From an uncultured Bacteroidales bacterium (lineage in GTDB: Bacteria > Bacteroidota > Bacteroidia > Bacteroidales > UBA932), in assembly GCA_905234775.1 (NCBI GenBank), contig CAJOJC010000036.1:1-18585 (forward strand): a stretch of 18,585 bases of DNA. The letters are read 5' to 3'. This document shows, one piece after another, positions 8,357-14,665 of the stretch. The first letter of the stretch is position 1, and each line of letters opens with the position of its first letter. The notes beneath the pieces were generated by a model, which had not been told where the DNA came from, did not search any database, and saw only the letters and a program-made list of their open reading frames with translations. The position numbers and the translations under genes are program-made.

Positions 8357-10944
8357 TTTACGTTCTGCTTGATGTAGACGTCTCTCTGAGGGAACGGGAT
8401 TTCGATGCCGTTTTCATTGAGGGTATTATAAATCAGCTCCTTAGCAGCTGCGATGTAAGGGATCCTTTCCTCTACGATTACATACTGCTTTACGACGAGA
8501 TCTACGCTACTATCTCCGAAATCACTGAAGGCGACAGAGATTCCCCTCTTCTTATCCACCACTTCCCTTCCGTAGCTGTCCTTTCTGTACAGCGTCTTAA
8601 GAGCTTCGGTAAGTTTTTCGCGAACGAGGTTTACGTCTGACCCGTATGCGACTCCGACAGGAATCACGACCAACTCGTACGAATTGTTCTTTGTAAGGTT
8701 CTTGAAGTTCTCGTTGAAGAGGGTGCTGTTGGTGAAAGCCATCAGAGCGCCGTCCATGGTCTGAATGGTTGTAGTCTGGTAGGAGATGCTCTCCACCTTA
8801 CCCCTGATACCGTCGCACTCGATGTAGTCGCCTACACGCAGGCGGCCCGACATAAGTTGGATACCATAGATGAAGTTGTTCAGGACATCCTTCAAGGCCA
8901 AACCGATACCGGTAGCAAGACCGGCGGCCACGATTGAAAGGGCTCCCATAGGGATCTTAAGGAGTATGATCGAGAAGACGATATAGACGCCCCAGACAAT
9001 GAACGCAATTACGTTGTTGGCGAGGGTAAGGTTAACTTCATTGTCCATCAGGACAGCCTTGCCACTCTTTGTCTTCACGCTCTCATATTTACGCATCTTA
9101 TAGACCGCCTTGCCCAGATAGGAAGCGTAGCGGAAGATGAAGAACGAGGCGCTGACTACCACCAGTTTGAAGAGCGACAGATGCAGGATAGGGTTGCCTT
9201 TCGTATCGCTAAGGTTGAAGAATGGATTGTAGAAGATAGTCTTACAGATGGAGGTAAGATCGAAGATACCTGCTGCAAGCCAGATGCTGAACAGGACGGA
9301 AAGAATAGCCGCCACGGGGACTACCGCCATCTCTACGAAGTCGAACAGCCAGGTCAGGGCGATATGTTCGCCGTCGCGCTTCTCTGTAGACTCGAACTTG
9401 CTGAACAGGAACTTCTCCTCGTAGATATCCAGGAGGTCGTAGACGGCGGTGATGGTTCCGATTGCAGCGAGCTGGAACAGCCACCAGATAAAGATTTGAA
9501 CCGCCATCAGGACGAATCCTGTCCATGATAGGATCGTAGAGGCTATCATCACCAGGAGCGTAATCCAGGCATAGATCTTATCGCTTCTTCTTACCTTCTC
9601 TCCTGCCTTGACACATATTACCAGCTGCCAGATTGCAAAGCCGAGCAGAACCGGCGGATAAATTAGATTCAGCAACCTGTTGGGGATAAAGATAATACGG
9701 AAGCTGATCACGATGAGGCCCATAATGATAACGGGAGTGTAGAGCTTCAAACTGCTCTTAAGGGCATCCGGATCAAGCCTGATGAGGAGCGATGCCAGGA
9801 TTGCTATCAGCAGCCATGCGAAAATCAACAGCGGGATCGAAGCCTCCACGATAAAGTTCTGATGGACGCAAAGCCGCGCTATCATTACCGAAATCGCAAA
9901 GACGAACGCGCCTATAAGCAGTATCATAATATGGCGGCGCTGCTGGAATTCTTCGGTCTGGAAGAATTTCACCTTGTGCATGGTAATCCTAACCACCAGA
10001 TTGCTGACCACGATAGCTATTAGCAGGTAGAAGAGGACAAAGAAGATGAAGCCAACAACAATAGGTCCTCTCCACTCGCTCTTCTCTCCCGTCGTGGAAT
10101 ACTTCTGGACCGCATCCTGCCAGGCTCTGCTGGAATATGCGCCAAAGCCTTTGAGTACGGTGAAGTAATCGTCCTGCCCCTCAACGAAGATGCGCTTCTG
10201 GATAAGCCTGTATTTATTCTGGGCATAATCGTAGCTGCTCTTGAGACGCTCGTTCATCGCGGTATAGTGTTCGGAGTCCCTAACCACCTTCTCGCGCTGA
10301 GACTTGTACATCTTGAGCATACTGAGGGCGTAGTGGATACAAGAGTCCCTGTCTGCCTGACCCAAAGAATCAAGCACGAAAGTACGGCGCTCCTTTTCGA
10401 ACTCGGCGCGACGGGCAGAATCCATCTGGGGCATCTGTGCAGCAGAAGGGCGGCGAGGCATGCGCCTGGTCTGGAAACTCGGACCGCCTATTTCCCTGAC
10501 GATGCTGTCGGGAACTTCCTCTATCTCCTCCAGTGCAGGAGGGAGACGACGAAGCGACTCGATGAGTCGCTCATGACGGTCGATCTCGAGATCCAGCTTC
10601 GCTACCATATCGTCGAAGGGCAGACGGGTCTTGCTGAAAGACTCATACTGCTTTGTCACTTCGCCCAGGGCGTATGTGTGGTCGAAAGTGAAATCCTGAT
10701 TCTGAGAATAGAGCATCAGCGAGAGCTCATTACACTTCTTCATCAAGGTTATCATCTGACGACGACGGCCGTCGTTTCGCGAATTGAGCCTCTCTTCCCT
10801 GGCCGTTAGCTTGTCGTACTCCGACTTCAGCTCGAATTTCAAGACCGAGATAGTCTGGCCGAGGTCCTTCTCATTGAAAACCGCCAGCGCCGGGATACTT
10901 ATCGCCAGTGCCGCAATTACCGCAATTATGCCTTTCTTTTTCAT
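8353..10944 (-). CDS. Large MscS-family mechanosensitive ion channel
   Basis: 863 aa. A probable signal peptide (MKKKGIIAVIAALAISIPALA) leads into a periplasmic, coiled-coil-rich region to about residue 285. Roughly ten to eleven hydrophobic spans follow (near 293-318, 337-358, 365-390, 402-421, 427-445, 457-505, 530-560, 588-607 and 640-662). Residues 667-697 are the conserved pore helix, MGALSIVAAGLATGIGLALK, followed by DVLNNFIYGIQLM. The MscS beta domain comes next (RVGDYIECDGIRGKVESIS, then TTTIQTMDGALMAFTNS), and then the cytoplasmic cage domain. Such channels open under membrane tension to release solutes in osmotic downshock. The architecture is that of the large MscK/MscM-like members. 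The ATG at 10944 is chosen over an in-frame upstream start at 11028 because it puts a signal peptide at the N-terminus and lies 19 bases past a promoter box. It heads the rmuC-addB-addA run. Confidence 0.88.
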   Translation of the reverse strand: MKKKGIIAVIAALAISIPALAVFNEKDLGQTISVLKFELKSEYDKLTAREERLNSRNDGRRRQMITLMKKCNELSLMLYSQNQDFTFDHTYALGEVTKQYESFSKTRLPFDDMVAKLDLEIDRHERLIESLRRLPPALEEIEEVPDSIVREIGGPSFQTRRMPRRPSAAQMPQMDSARRAEFEKERRTFVLDSLGQADRDSCIHYALSMLKMYKSQREKVVRDSEHYTAMNERLKSSYDYAQNKYRLIQKRIFVEGQDDYFTVLKGFGAYSSRAWQDAVQKYSTTGEKSEWRGPIVVGFIFFVLFYLLIAIVVSNLVVRITMHKVKFFQTEEFQQRRHIMILLIGAFVFAISVMIARLCVHQNFIVEASIPLLIFAWLLIAILASLLIRLDPDALKSSLKLYTPVIIMGLIVISFRIIFIPNRLLNLIYPPVLLGFAIWQLVICVKAGEKVRRSDKIYAWITLLVMIASTILSWTGFVLMAVQIFIWWLFQLAAIGTITAVYDLLDIYEEKFLFSKFESTEKRDGEHIALTWLFDFVEMAVVPVAAILSVLFSIWLAAGIFDLTSICKTIFYNPFFNLSDTKGNPILHLSLFKLVVVSASFFIFRYASYLGKAVYKMRKYESVKTKSGKAVLMDNEVNLTLANNVIAFIVWGVYIVFSIILLKIPMGALSIVAAGLATGIGLALKDVLNNFIYGIQLMSGRLRVGDYIECDGIRGKVESISYQTTTIQTMDGALMAFTNSTLFNENFKNLTKNNSYELVVIPVGVAYGSDVNLVREKLTEALKTLYRKDSYGREVVDKKRGISVAFSDFGDSSVDLVVKQYVIVEERIPYIAAAKELIYNTLNENGIEIPFPQRDVYIKQNVK

Positions 10945-10963
10945 ATACGTGGTTATATCCTTA

Positions 10964-10971
10964 CAAATATA
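10964..10971 (-). promoter_or_regulatory. Bacteroidota -7 promoter box for the channel-rmuC-addBA unit
   Basis: On the minus strand this reads TATATTTG, an exact TAnnTTTG match, ending 19 bases before the ATG of the channel gene. I find no convincing TTG box 19-21 bases upstream. It would drive the whole four-gene run, whose genes overlap or nearly touch. Confidence 0.5.
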
Positions 10972-10980
10972 ACAAATAAT

Positions 10981-11030
10981 AAGGAAGAATAATAAGCGTG
11001 ATAGATTAATAAGGCAGGGGGTCTCCACGT
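10981..11030 (+). repeat. Degenerate inverted copy of the tmRNA 3' end
   Basis: Read on the plus strand, 10981-11005 matches the minus-strand tmRNA segment 11134-11114 at all 21 bases, with four extra bases in the copy. Further on, 11022-11043 repeats the tmRNA 3' end plus terminator arm (11069-11048 on the minus strand) with one mismatch. The T-arm portion between them is shortened, 16 bases against 44. The tmRNA gene is therefore followed by a partial, decayed, opposite-strand copy of its own end. See the findings. Confidence 0.6.
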
Positions 11031-11060
11031 AAAAAAGGCCACCAATTGGTGACCTTTTTT
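11031..11060 (-). terminator. Rho-independent terminator of tmRNA
   Basis: On the minus strand, AAAAAAGGTCACC-AATT-GGTGGCCTTTTTT forms a hairpin with a U-run directly after the tmRNA 3' end. The A-run on the other side makes it bidirectional in form. The pairing continues outward: 11022-11030 is the exact complement of 11061-11069, which includes the 3' acceptor strand of tmRNA. The arms are therefore 22 bp with one mismatch and a 4-base loop. Confidence 0.88.
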
Positions 11061-11063
11061 ACG

Positions 11064-11456
11064 TGGAGATGGAGGGACTCGAACCCTCGTCCAAACATAA
11101 TACCCGGTAGCTTTCTACACGCTTATTCTTCCTTTAGTGTCGGCTTCGGAACGCCGGAAGACGGGCTATGCCGAAGCTTATCCTTTAAGTCTTGGCGGGG
11201 TTTAATGGAATCGCCCCGTGGATCCGGTCTTGATGATACCCCGTATGCCAGAAAGGACCGGCCTGAATCCTGGCGGGATATACGTCAGTGCCGCAGCCTT
11301 GGCGGCTCTGATTAATGCGTGTCTCTTGGAGACTTAGCAAGCGTATGAATAGTTGTAGTTGCCTACTATTGGTTGAAGACTGAGATTAACGGGAGGGCCT
11401 CCGACTCCCGGCGTGCTTACTGCCGTCTACGATGCTGTCAAAACCAAAACATCCCC
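11064..11456 (-). ncRNA. ssrA: tmRNA (transfer-messenger RNA)
   Basis: tmRNA rescues stalled ribosomes and tags the nascent protein. The tRNA-like end is clear. The 5' GGGGATG pairs with 3' CATCTCC through seven pairs including one G-U, and the T arm reads GAGGG-TTCGAGT-CCCTC. The 5' end has the expected TTTTGACAGC element. CCA is not encoded. The tag frame follows AATAGTA, the usual context of the resume codon, and reads GGC AAC TAC AAC TAT TCA TAC GCT TGC TAA (11363-11334), giving GNYNYSYAC. A short helix (GTCTC-CAA-GAGAC) follows the stop, as expected. The length of about 393 bases is normal for a one-piece tmRNA. No promoter box is obvious; the 5' end lies 16 bases past the stop of the lipoprotein gene, so its promoter would lie inside that gene. 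Confidence 0.95.
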
Positions 11457-11472
11457 GTTGTAAGCAGGCGCC

Positions 11473-12654
11473 TTACGAAAGGCGGCAGGCAATTTTACTT
11501 GCCGCCTTCGTCTGACGCTTTTTATCTGCTCTCTTGACTACGCTCTTCTTGAAAGCGGGAACCGTTTTACGGATCCTGGTTGCAGTAAGAGCACCGTCGT
11601 AGTATTCGCTGACGTCTACGTCAACCTTACCGGTAAAGGTAGATGTAACCTGAGCGTTGTCATATTCCTCATCCAGGAAGGAAAGCGCTACGGTATAGTT
11701 GTCTCCGCTCTTTGTGATCTTAACGTTTCCGGATGAAGCGGAGTACCAGATCTCGCCGCCGAACACATAGTACGTTCCGTAGTAAGACTCATCATAAACA
11801 TAAAGAGGACACATGATTCCGGCAACGATCTCATACTTATCGTTGTAGAAGTCTGCAGGAACGCTGAAGGTTCCCTCGGGGAAGGCTTCAGGGTTAGATC
11901 CGGAAGCGGAAACGATTTCGATGGCGATCCATTCGTCTTCATCTTTATCGTTCACAAGATAGATCATCCAGTCGTCTGTATCCGTGCTCCATTCGTGTCC
12001 GAGATTGAAAGCGTGTATGTCATCTGCCTTAAAGTCGTAATCTCCTTCCGGGCCTTCTTCCGAAGGGCCTTCGCTCTCGCTCTTGTCTTCGATGGAGAGA
12101 GGGCCTTTGTAGAGATATTTGTACTCTTCGCCACCAACGCTGATCTGGACCTTGATGGTATACTGGGCGCCTTCTACCGCAACCTCAAGACGGGCGCTCT
12201 CGAGGGGCTCGAGCCAGTAATTGTCTGCATCCTGCTGGGTGTACAGATAGGTATCTCCGTAGGAAATGTTGCCTTCGTCATCCTTGTTTTCGATTGAAGG
12301 GATAATACCTGCGGAATTGTATTTGTCGTTTGTAATCTCATAGATTCCTGCAGGGAAAAGGGTCGGGCCACCGGTAGCGGTAAGCACATCGAGGCTGAGC
12401 TCTACGCCGTTCTTCTTGAAGTAGCCGTCTTCTCCGATCTCTCCAAGCTGGAAAAGAAGGATGTAATCCATGAAGCCTTTCTCATAATAGTCTCCATAGA
12501 AGGTTGCCTTCACAGAAAGGCCTTCGGTAACCTGCTCCTGAGGAACTTCCGGGCCGTCCGGATTATTTCTGTGACGGTCTTTTTTACACGATGCAAGAGC
12601 GAGCACTGCGAGTGTCGCTGCCATTGCGAGTTTTACGATAGTCTTTGTATTCAT
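11473..12654 (-). CDS. Surface or periplasmic lipoprotein with two tandem beta-rich domains (unknown function)
   Basis: 393 aa. The signal sequence ends in the lipobox LASC-KKD, so Cys23 should be lipidated. I do not recognise a named family. Two halves resemble each other: about 48-186 and 213-345. Each contains a segment on the pattern hydrophobic strand-TATGG/SASGS-LFPAGIYEI/AFPEGTFSV-NDKY-AGI. Each also has a later strand pair, EGAQYTIKVQISV versus SGDNYTVALSFLD, ending at YKGPL/FTGKV. An acidic linker rich in Ser, Glu, Gly and Pro (about 187-206) joins them. The last 40 residues are strongly basic (RIRKTVPAFKKSVVKRADKK and onward), which is odd for an exported lipoprotein and could be an extension past the usual end. 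The ATG at 12654 starts the signal peptide directly. The stop is 16 bases from tmRNA. Confidence 0.8.
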   Translation of the reverse strand: MNTKTIVKLAMAATLAVLALASCKKDRHRNNPDGPEVPQEQVTEGLSVKATFYGDYYEKGFMDYILLFQLGEIGEDGYFKKNGVELSLDVLTATGGPTLFPAGIYEITNDKYNSAGIIPSIENKDDEGNISYGDTYLYTQQDADNYWLEPLESARLEVAVEGAQYTIKVQISVGGEEYKYLYKGPLSIEDKSESEGPSEEGPEGDYDFKADDIHAFNLGHEWSTDTDDWMIYLVNDKDEDEWIAIEIVSASGSNPEAFPEGTFSVPADFYNDKYEIVAGIMCPLYVYDESYYGTYYVFGGEIWYSASSGNVKITKSGDNYTVALSFLDEEYDNAQVTSTFTGKVDVDVSEYYDGALTATRIRKTVPAFKKSVVKRADKKRQTKAASKIACRLS

Positions 12655-12766
12655 AATAAAAACGTATTATCGATTTACGTACCGTATAATAAGATACATT
12701 TTGTATGCTTTTCGTTGCACACGAGCCGCGAAGTTAAGCATTTTCAGCAAAAGTTCTATCAAAAAA

Positions 12767-12797
12767 CTTGCCGTTTCGCAAAATAGGAGTATATTTG
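12767..12797 (+). promoter_or_regulatory. Bacteroidota promoter of tRNA-Val
   Basis: The -7 box TATATTTG (12790-12797) is an exact TAnnTTTG match. The -33 element CTTG (12767-12770) is separated from it by 19 bases, the spacing typical of Bacteroidota. The tRNA begins 18 bases past the box. This is the best-formed promoter in the window. Confidence 0.65.
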
Positions 12798-12814
12798 CAG
12801 TCCCAAAATTGCAA

Positions 12815-12889
12815 GGGAGATTAGCTCAGTTGGTTTAGAGCACCTGCCTTACAAGCAGGGGGTCACTGGTTCGAATCCAGTATCTCCCA
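12815..12889 (+). tRNA. tRNA-Val (anticodon TAC)
   Basis: A full cloverleaf of 75 bases. The acceptor stem is GGGAGAT/ATCTCCC, the D stem GCTC/GAGC and the anticodon stem CCTGC/GCAGG with loop CTTACAA (anticodon TAC, reading GUA). The T arm is ACTGG-TTCGAAT-CCAGT and the discriminator is A. CCA is not encoded, so the tRNA needs the CCA-adding enzyme, one of which lies at the right end of the window. Confidence 0.97.
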
Positions 12890-12898
12890 CACGAAAAG

Positions 12899-12922
12899 AG
12901 CAGCCGTTGAGGCTGCTTTTTT
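12899..12922 (+). terminator. Rho-independent terminator after tRNA-Val
   Basis: AGCAGCC-GTTGA-GGCTGCT forms a 7-bp stem with a 5-base loop followed by a run of T. It begins 10 bases after the tRNA discriminator base. Confidence 0.88.
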
Positions 12923-12944
12923 GCGTAAGGTCCCCACTCTTTTT

Positions 12945-12979
12945 GTTCAAGGTGTGATTTTGTGCCGCACACCTTGAAC
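12945..12979. repeat. Perfect 12-bp inverted repeat
   Basis: GTTCAAGGTGTG (12945-12956) and CACACCTTGAAC (12968-12979) are exact complements around an 11-base loop. T-rich sequence lies on the left and A-rich on the right, so it could act as a bidirectional terminator between the convergent units. Confidence 0.75.
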
Positions 12980-13170
12980 GCAAAACCCCATCACACGCCA
13001 ACTTCGCGAAAAGCAGGGTATTTGATGTAGAATCACGTACATTCGCTCACTACCTTCATTCCCCAGTATCCTACCCTCCATCGCGCCACGCCGAGCGTTA
13101 AAGACCGCCCGAAGGACCTGCGGCTGCTCCTGACGACTAGCAAGTCGCGAGCGGGAGTGTCCGCCAGGTA

Positions 13171-13233
13171 CGATTTTGTCGAAGTCCCTTCCTGAGGCCG
13201 CTCGCGGCCTCTTCCAACCCTTCGAAAAAATCG
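13171..13233. repeat. Nested two-tier palindrome
   Basis: Outer arms of 14 bp with one mismatch (13171-13184 and 13220-13233, CGATTTTGTCGAAG against its complement) enclose an inner perfect 7-bp hairpin GAGGCCG-CTCG-CGGCCTC (13194-13211). A run of seven T follows at 13242-13248. The arrangement suits a folded RNA on the plus strand. Confidence 0.7.
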
Positions 13234-13569
13234 TCCCCGACTTTTTTTGCCCACGCGGGCTCAGCTGGAGTGCAAACAATGAGGGCCTACCCCTCGCGAC
13301 AATATCCCTGCCGGGGGCTCAGAATATATATTCGAACGTGAGGGAAAGCGCGAATGCTTCGCGCCGTTGGGTGGATATTCCTGTGTTACAGAGAGTTGCT
13401 TAAATCAAACTCCGAATATTTCCGACTTTGATTTGCATAATTACCTGTAAATCAATAAGTTCCACCCGACGGCGACATAAATAATTATTAGAAGGAGGCG
13501 GGCTACCGACAGATAAGTCGAGGGGGCTAAGGAGAGGGATGCTTTCCCGTGTGAAATAGCCGGAGGCGC

Positions 13570-13773
13570 GGGGACTCCCTCGAGCGGGCGTGGCCCTTAT
13601 CATGCGGAGGATGACGCATCCCCCGATACCCCCTGCGGCCTTTCCACCTTTCCGTATTTGCCTTCGAATACCCGGTCCGGCCGGTCGCCTGATGGCGACT
13701 CACTATGCTTAGCTGAGGGTCCGAGCGAGCAAGTCTAAGACTTGCGAGACGAGTCCCGCGAGAGGGAGTCCCC
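13570..13773. repeat. Long-range inverted repeat pair bounding a 204-bp segment
   Basis: 13570-13588 (GGGGACTCCCTCGAGCGGG) and 13755-13773 are inverted copies over 19 bases with two mismatches. Inside lie a perfect hairpin GTCGCC-TGAT-GGCGAC (13684-13699) and a perfect 17-base palindrome GCAAGTCT-A-AGACTTGC (13729-13745). A second, looser inverted pair (about 13621-13668 with about 13776-13824, sharing TGCGGCCTT and GCCTTCG) overlaps it. Confidence 0.6.
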
Positions 13774-13836
13774 GGCCGAAGGCGAAAAGGGAAAAGGAGG
13801 AAGGCCGCAAGGGGCTAGGGGGAAGGGCGCTGAGGG

Positions 13837-14364
13837 CTAACCAAGAGCTTCGAGTTTGTATCCGAGATGTGAGAGTTCGAGGGAGGAACCGATGCGATAC
13901 ATCGTTTCGACGGTGATGAGGAAAAGGCGGTATGCGAGAGCGGTTCCGGGTTCGGGGGTTTCGCGCATCAGGAAATGATAGGCTGATGCGGCGAGAGACT
14001 GCATCTTCGAGACGGAATGATGGCGGTCATGAAGGATCGTATCGGTAATATGATCGTCCATGTCGTCGAACTTGCGCTCGCCCTGGAAGAACTCATAAGG
14101 GACCTTGGAGTATTTCTCCCAATCTTTATCCCAAAGAAAAGCGACCGCCATACCGAGATATCCCGCACATCCGAGGCAGAATTCCGGATATTCGTTGAAG
14201 TTCCGGACTGCATCGCCGTAGAGCGAGGGCATCAGCCTCAACCATGCCTCGTCCAGATCCGGGCTGTTCAGCAGACTCCCCTGCAGCCAGCCTTCGCTGG
14301 TACACTCCTCCAGAAGGTACTGGGTCAGCCCTTCGCGGAATTTATCTTCGATATTGCTAGTCAA
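13837..14364 (-). CDS. Conserved-looking hypothetical protein, 175 aa
   Basis: I do not recognise this protein. It has no signal peptide and no membrane span. It is acidic in its first two thirds and looks mostly helical and soluble. Notable stretches are YPEFCLGCAGYLGMAVAFLW (a C-x2-C pair in a hydrophobic helix), KFDDMDDHITDTILHDRHHS and SLAASAYHFLMRE. A cluster of Asp and His residues around DDHITDTILHDRHH could bind metal, but that is speculation. The start appears to be TTG at 14362-14364, because no ATG occurs before about residue 45. That codon overlaps the end of yitT (TTGACTAG), so its translation is probably coupled to yitT. Codon use looks like its neighbours, and the frame is intact, unlike yitT. 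Confidence 0.7.
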   Translation of the reverse strand: MTSNIEDKFREGLTQYLLEECTSEGWLQGSLLNSPDLDEAWLRLMPSLYGDAVRNFNEYPEFCLGCAGYLGMAVAFLWDKDWEKYSKVPYEFFQGERKFDDMDDHITDTILHDRHHSVSKMQSLAASAYHFLMRETPEPGTALAYRLFLITVETMYRIGSSLELSHLGYKLEALG

Positions 14365-14665
14365 GTTTACTCAACTTTTTATTCTTCGCGGTATTCCACA
14401 TACCGTAGACCTCGGAGACATTGCCGGCGGTGATGAAACACTTGATGTTGTGGTTACGGATGTGGTTCATGAGGGCGGCGAATTCGTCCTGGGAGAGGAT
14501 GGCCTGAAGCTCGACATGGTCGGAACCGGAGAAACCACCTTTCATATTGTAGAGACTGCAGCCGCGCTTAAGATCGTCGACGATGAAACGGCGAATCTCC
14601 TCGCTGTCGTCTGAGACCACGCAAACGCGTTTTTTACGGTTGAGCGAGGCGGTGAAGTAGTCCAC
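14357..14665 (-). CDS. YitT-family protein, C-terminal part (DUF2179 domain), out of frame
   Basis: This is the cytoplasmic C-terminal domain of the membrane protein encoded at 14542-15273, in another frame. The frame is open upstream of this ATG and reads VIGTWINGLAV before MDYFTASLNRKKRVCVVSD. It then has the typical domain pattern: RRFIVDDLKRGCSLYNMKGG, then QAILSQDEFAALMNHIRNHN, then CFITAGNVSEVYGMW. In intact family members this small ferredoxin-like domain follows the membrane part directly. The first ATG is probably not a natural start; the usable frame resumes at about 14695, right after the IF-2-like patch. Its stop overlaps the start of the 175-aa gene. Confidence 0.78.
   Translation of the reverse strand: MDYFTASLNRKKRVCVVSDDSEEIRRFIVDDLKRGCSLYNMKGGFSGSDHVELQAILSQDEFAALMNHIRNHNIKCFITAGNVSEVYGMWNTAKNKKLSKLD

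Larger units (their letters stand above)
12923..13836. other. Palindrome-rich intergenic region without a credible gene
   Basis: About 0.9 kb between convergent units (tRNA-Val on plus, the 175-aa protein on minus). Open frames exist on both strands but are rich in Arg, Pro, Ser and Gly, overlap each other and show no domain, so I call none. The DNA carries many inverted repeats: 12945-12979, 13171-13233, 13348-13364, 13402-13434, 13570-13588 with 13755-13773, 13684-13699 and 13729-13745. The plus strand becomes strongly G-rich near the right end (13790-13836). It may hold a family of non-coding repeats or an unannotated structured RNA. Confidence 0.7.

Noticed and set aside
10945..11028. N-terminal extension of the channel protein by 28 residues
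   Set aside because: It would place translation across the promoter box and the tmRNA-like copy, and would bury the signal peptide. The ATG at 10944 is better.
11064..11090. Integration (att) site at the tmRNA or tRNA 3' end
   Set aside because: Neither 3' end is repeated in direct orientation within the window and no integrase is present; the tmRNA-end copy is inverted, which site-specific integration would not produce.
11046..11315. Open frame of 89 codons on the plus strand across tmRNA
   Set aside because: It is antisense to tmRNA, and its translation of the T-arm region (WRWRDSNPRPN) is a well-known false protein arising from tRNA-like sequence.
11479..11508. Hairpin at the lipoprotein gene's end as a terminator
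   Set aside because: The stem has a 12-base loop and no U run after it, and it lies within the coding sequence, so it does not support a terminator call.
12659..12666. Possible -7 box TACGTTTT for the lipoprotein gene
   Set aside because: The last base differs from TAnnTTTG, it almost touches the ATG, and no -33 box is present, so it is too weak to list.
12947..13279. Open frame of 110 codons on the minus strand in the palindrome-rich gap
   Set aside because: It runs through two inverted repeats, is rich in Arg, Gly, Ser and Pro, shows no domain, and overlaps an equally open frame on the other strand. Similar translations in other genomes would only reflect a repeated DNA element.
13176..13403. 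Open frame of 75 codons on the plus strand
   Set aside because: It coincides with the nested palindrome, has no promoter or recognisable product, and is best explained by GC-rich DNA lacking stops.
13400..13603. Open frame of 67 codons on the minus strand
   Set aside because: Low-complexity composition, no start context, no similarity to a known family.
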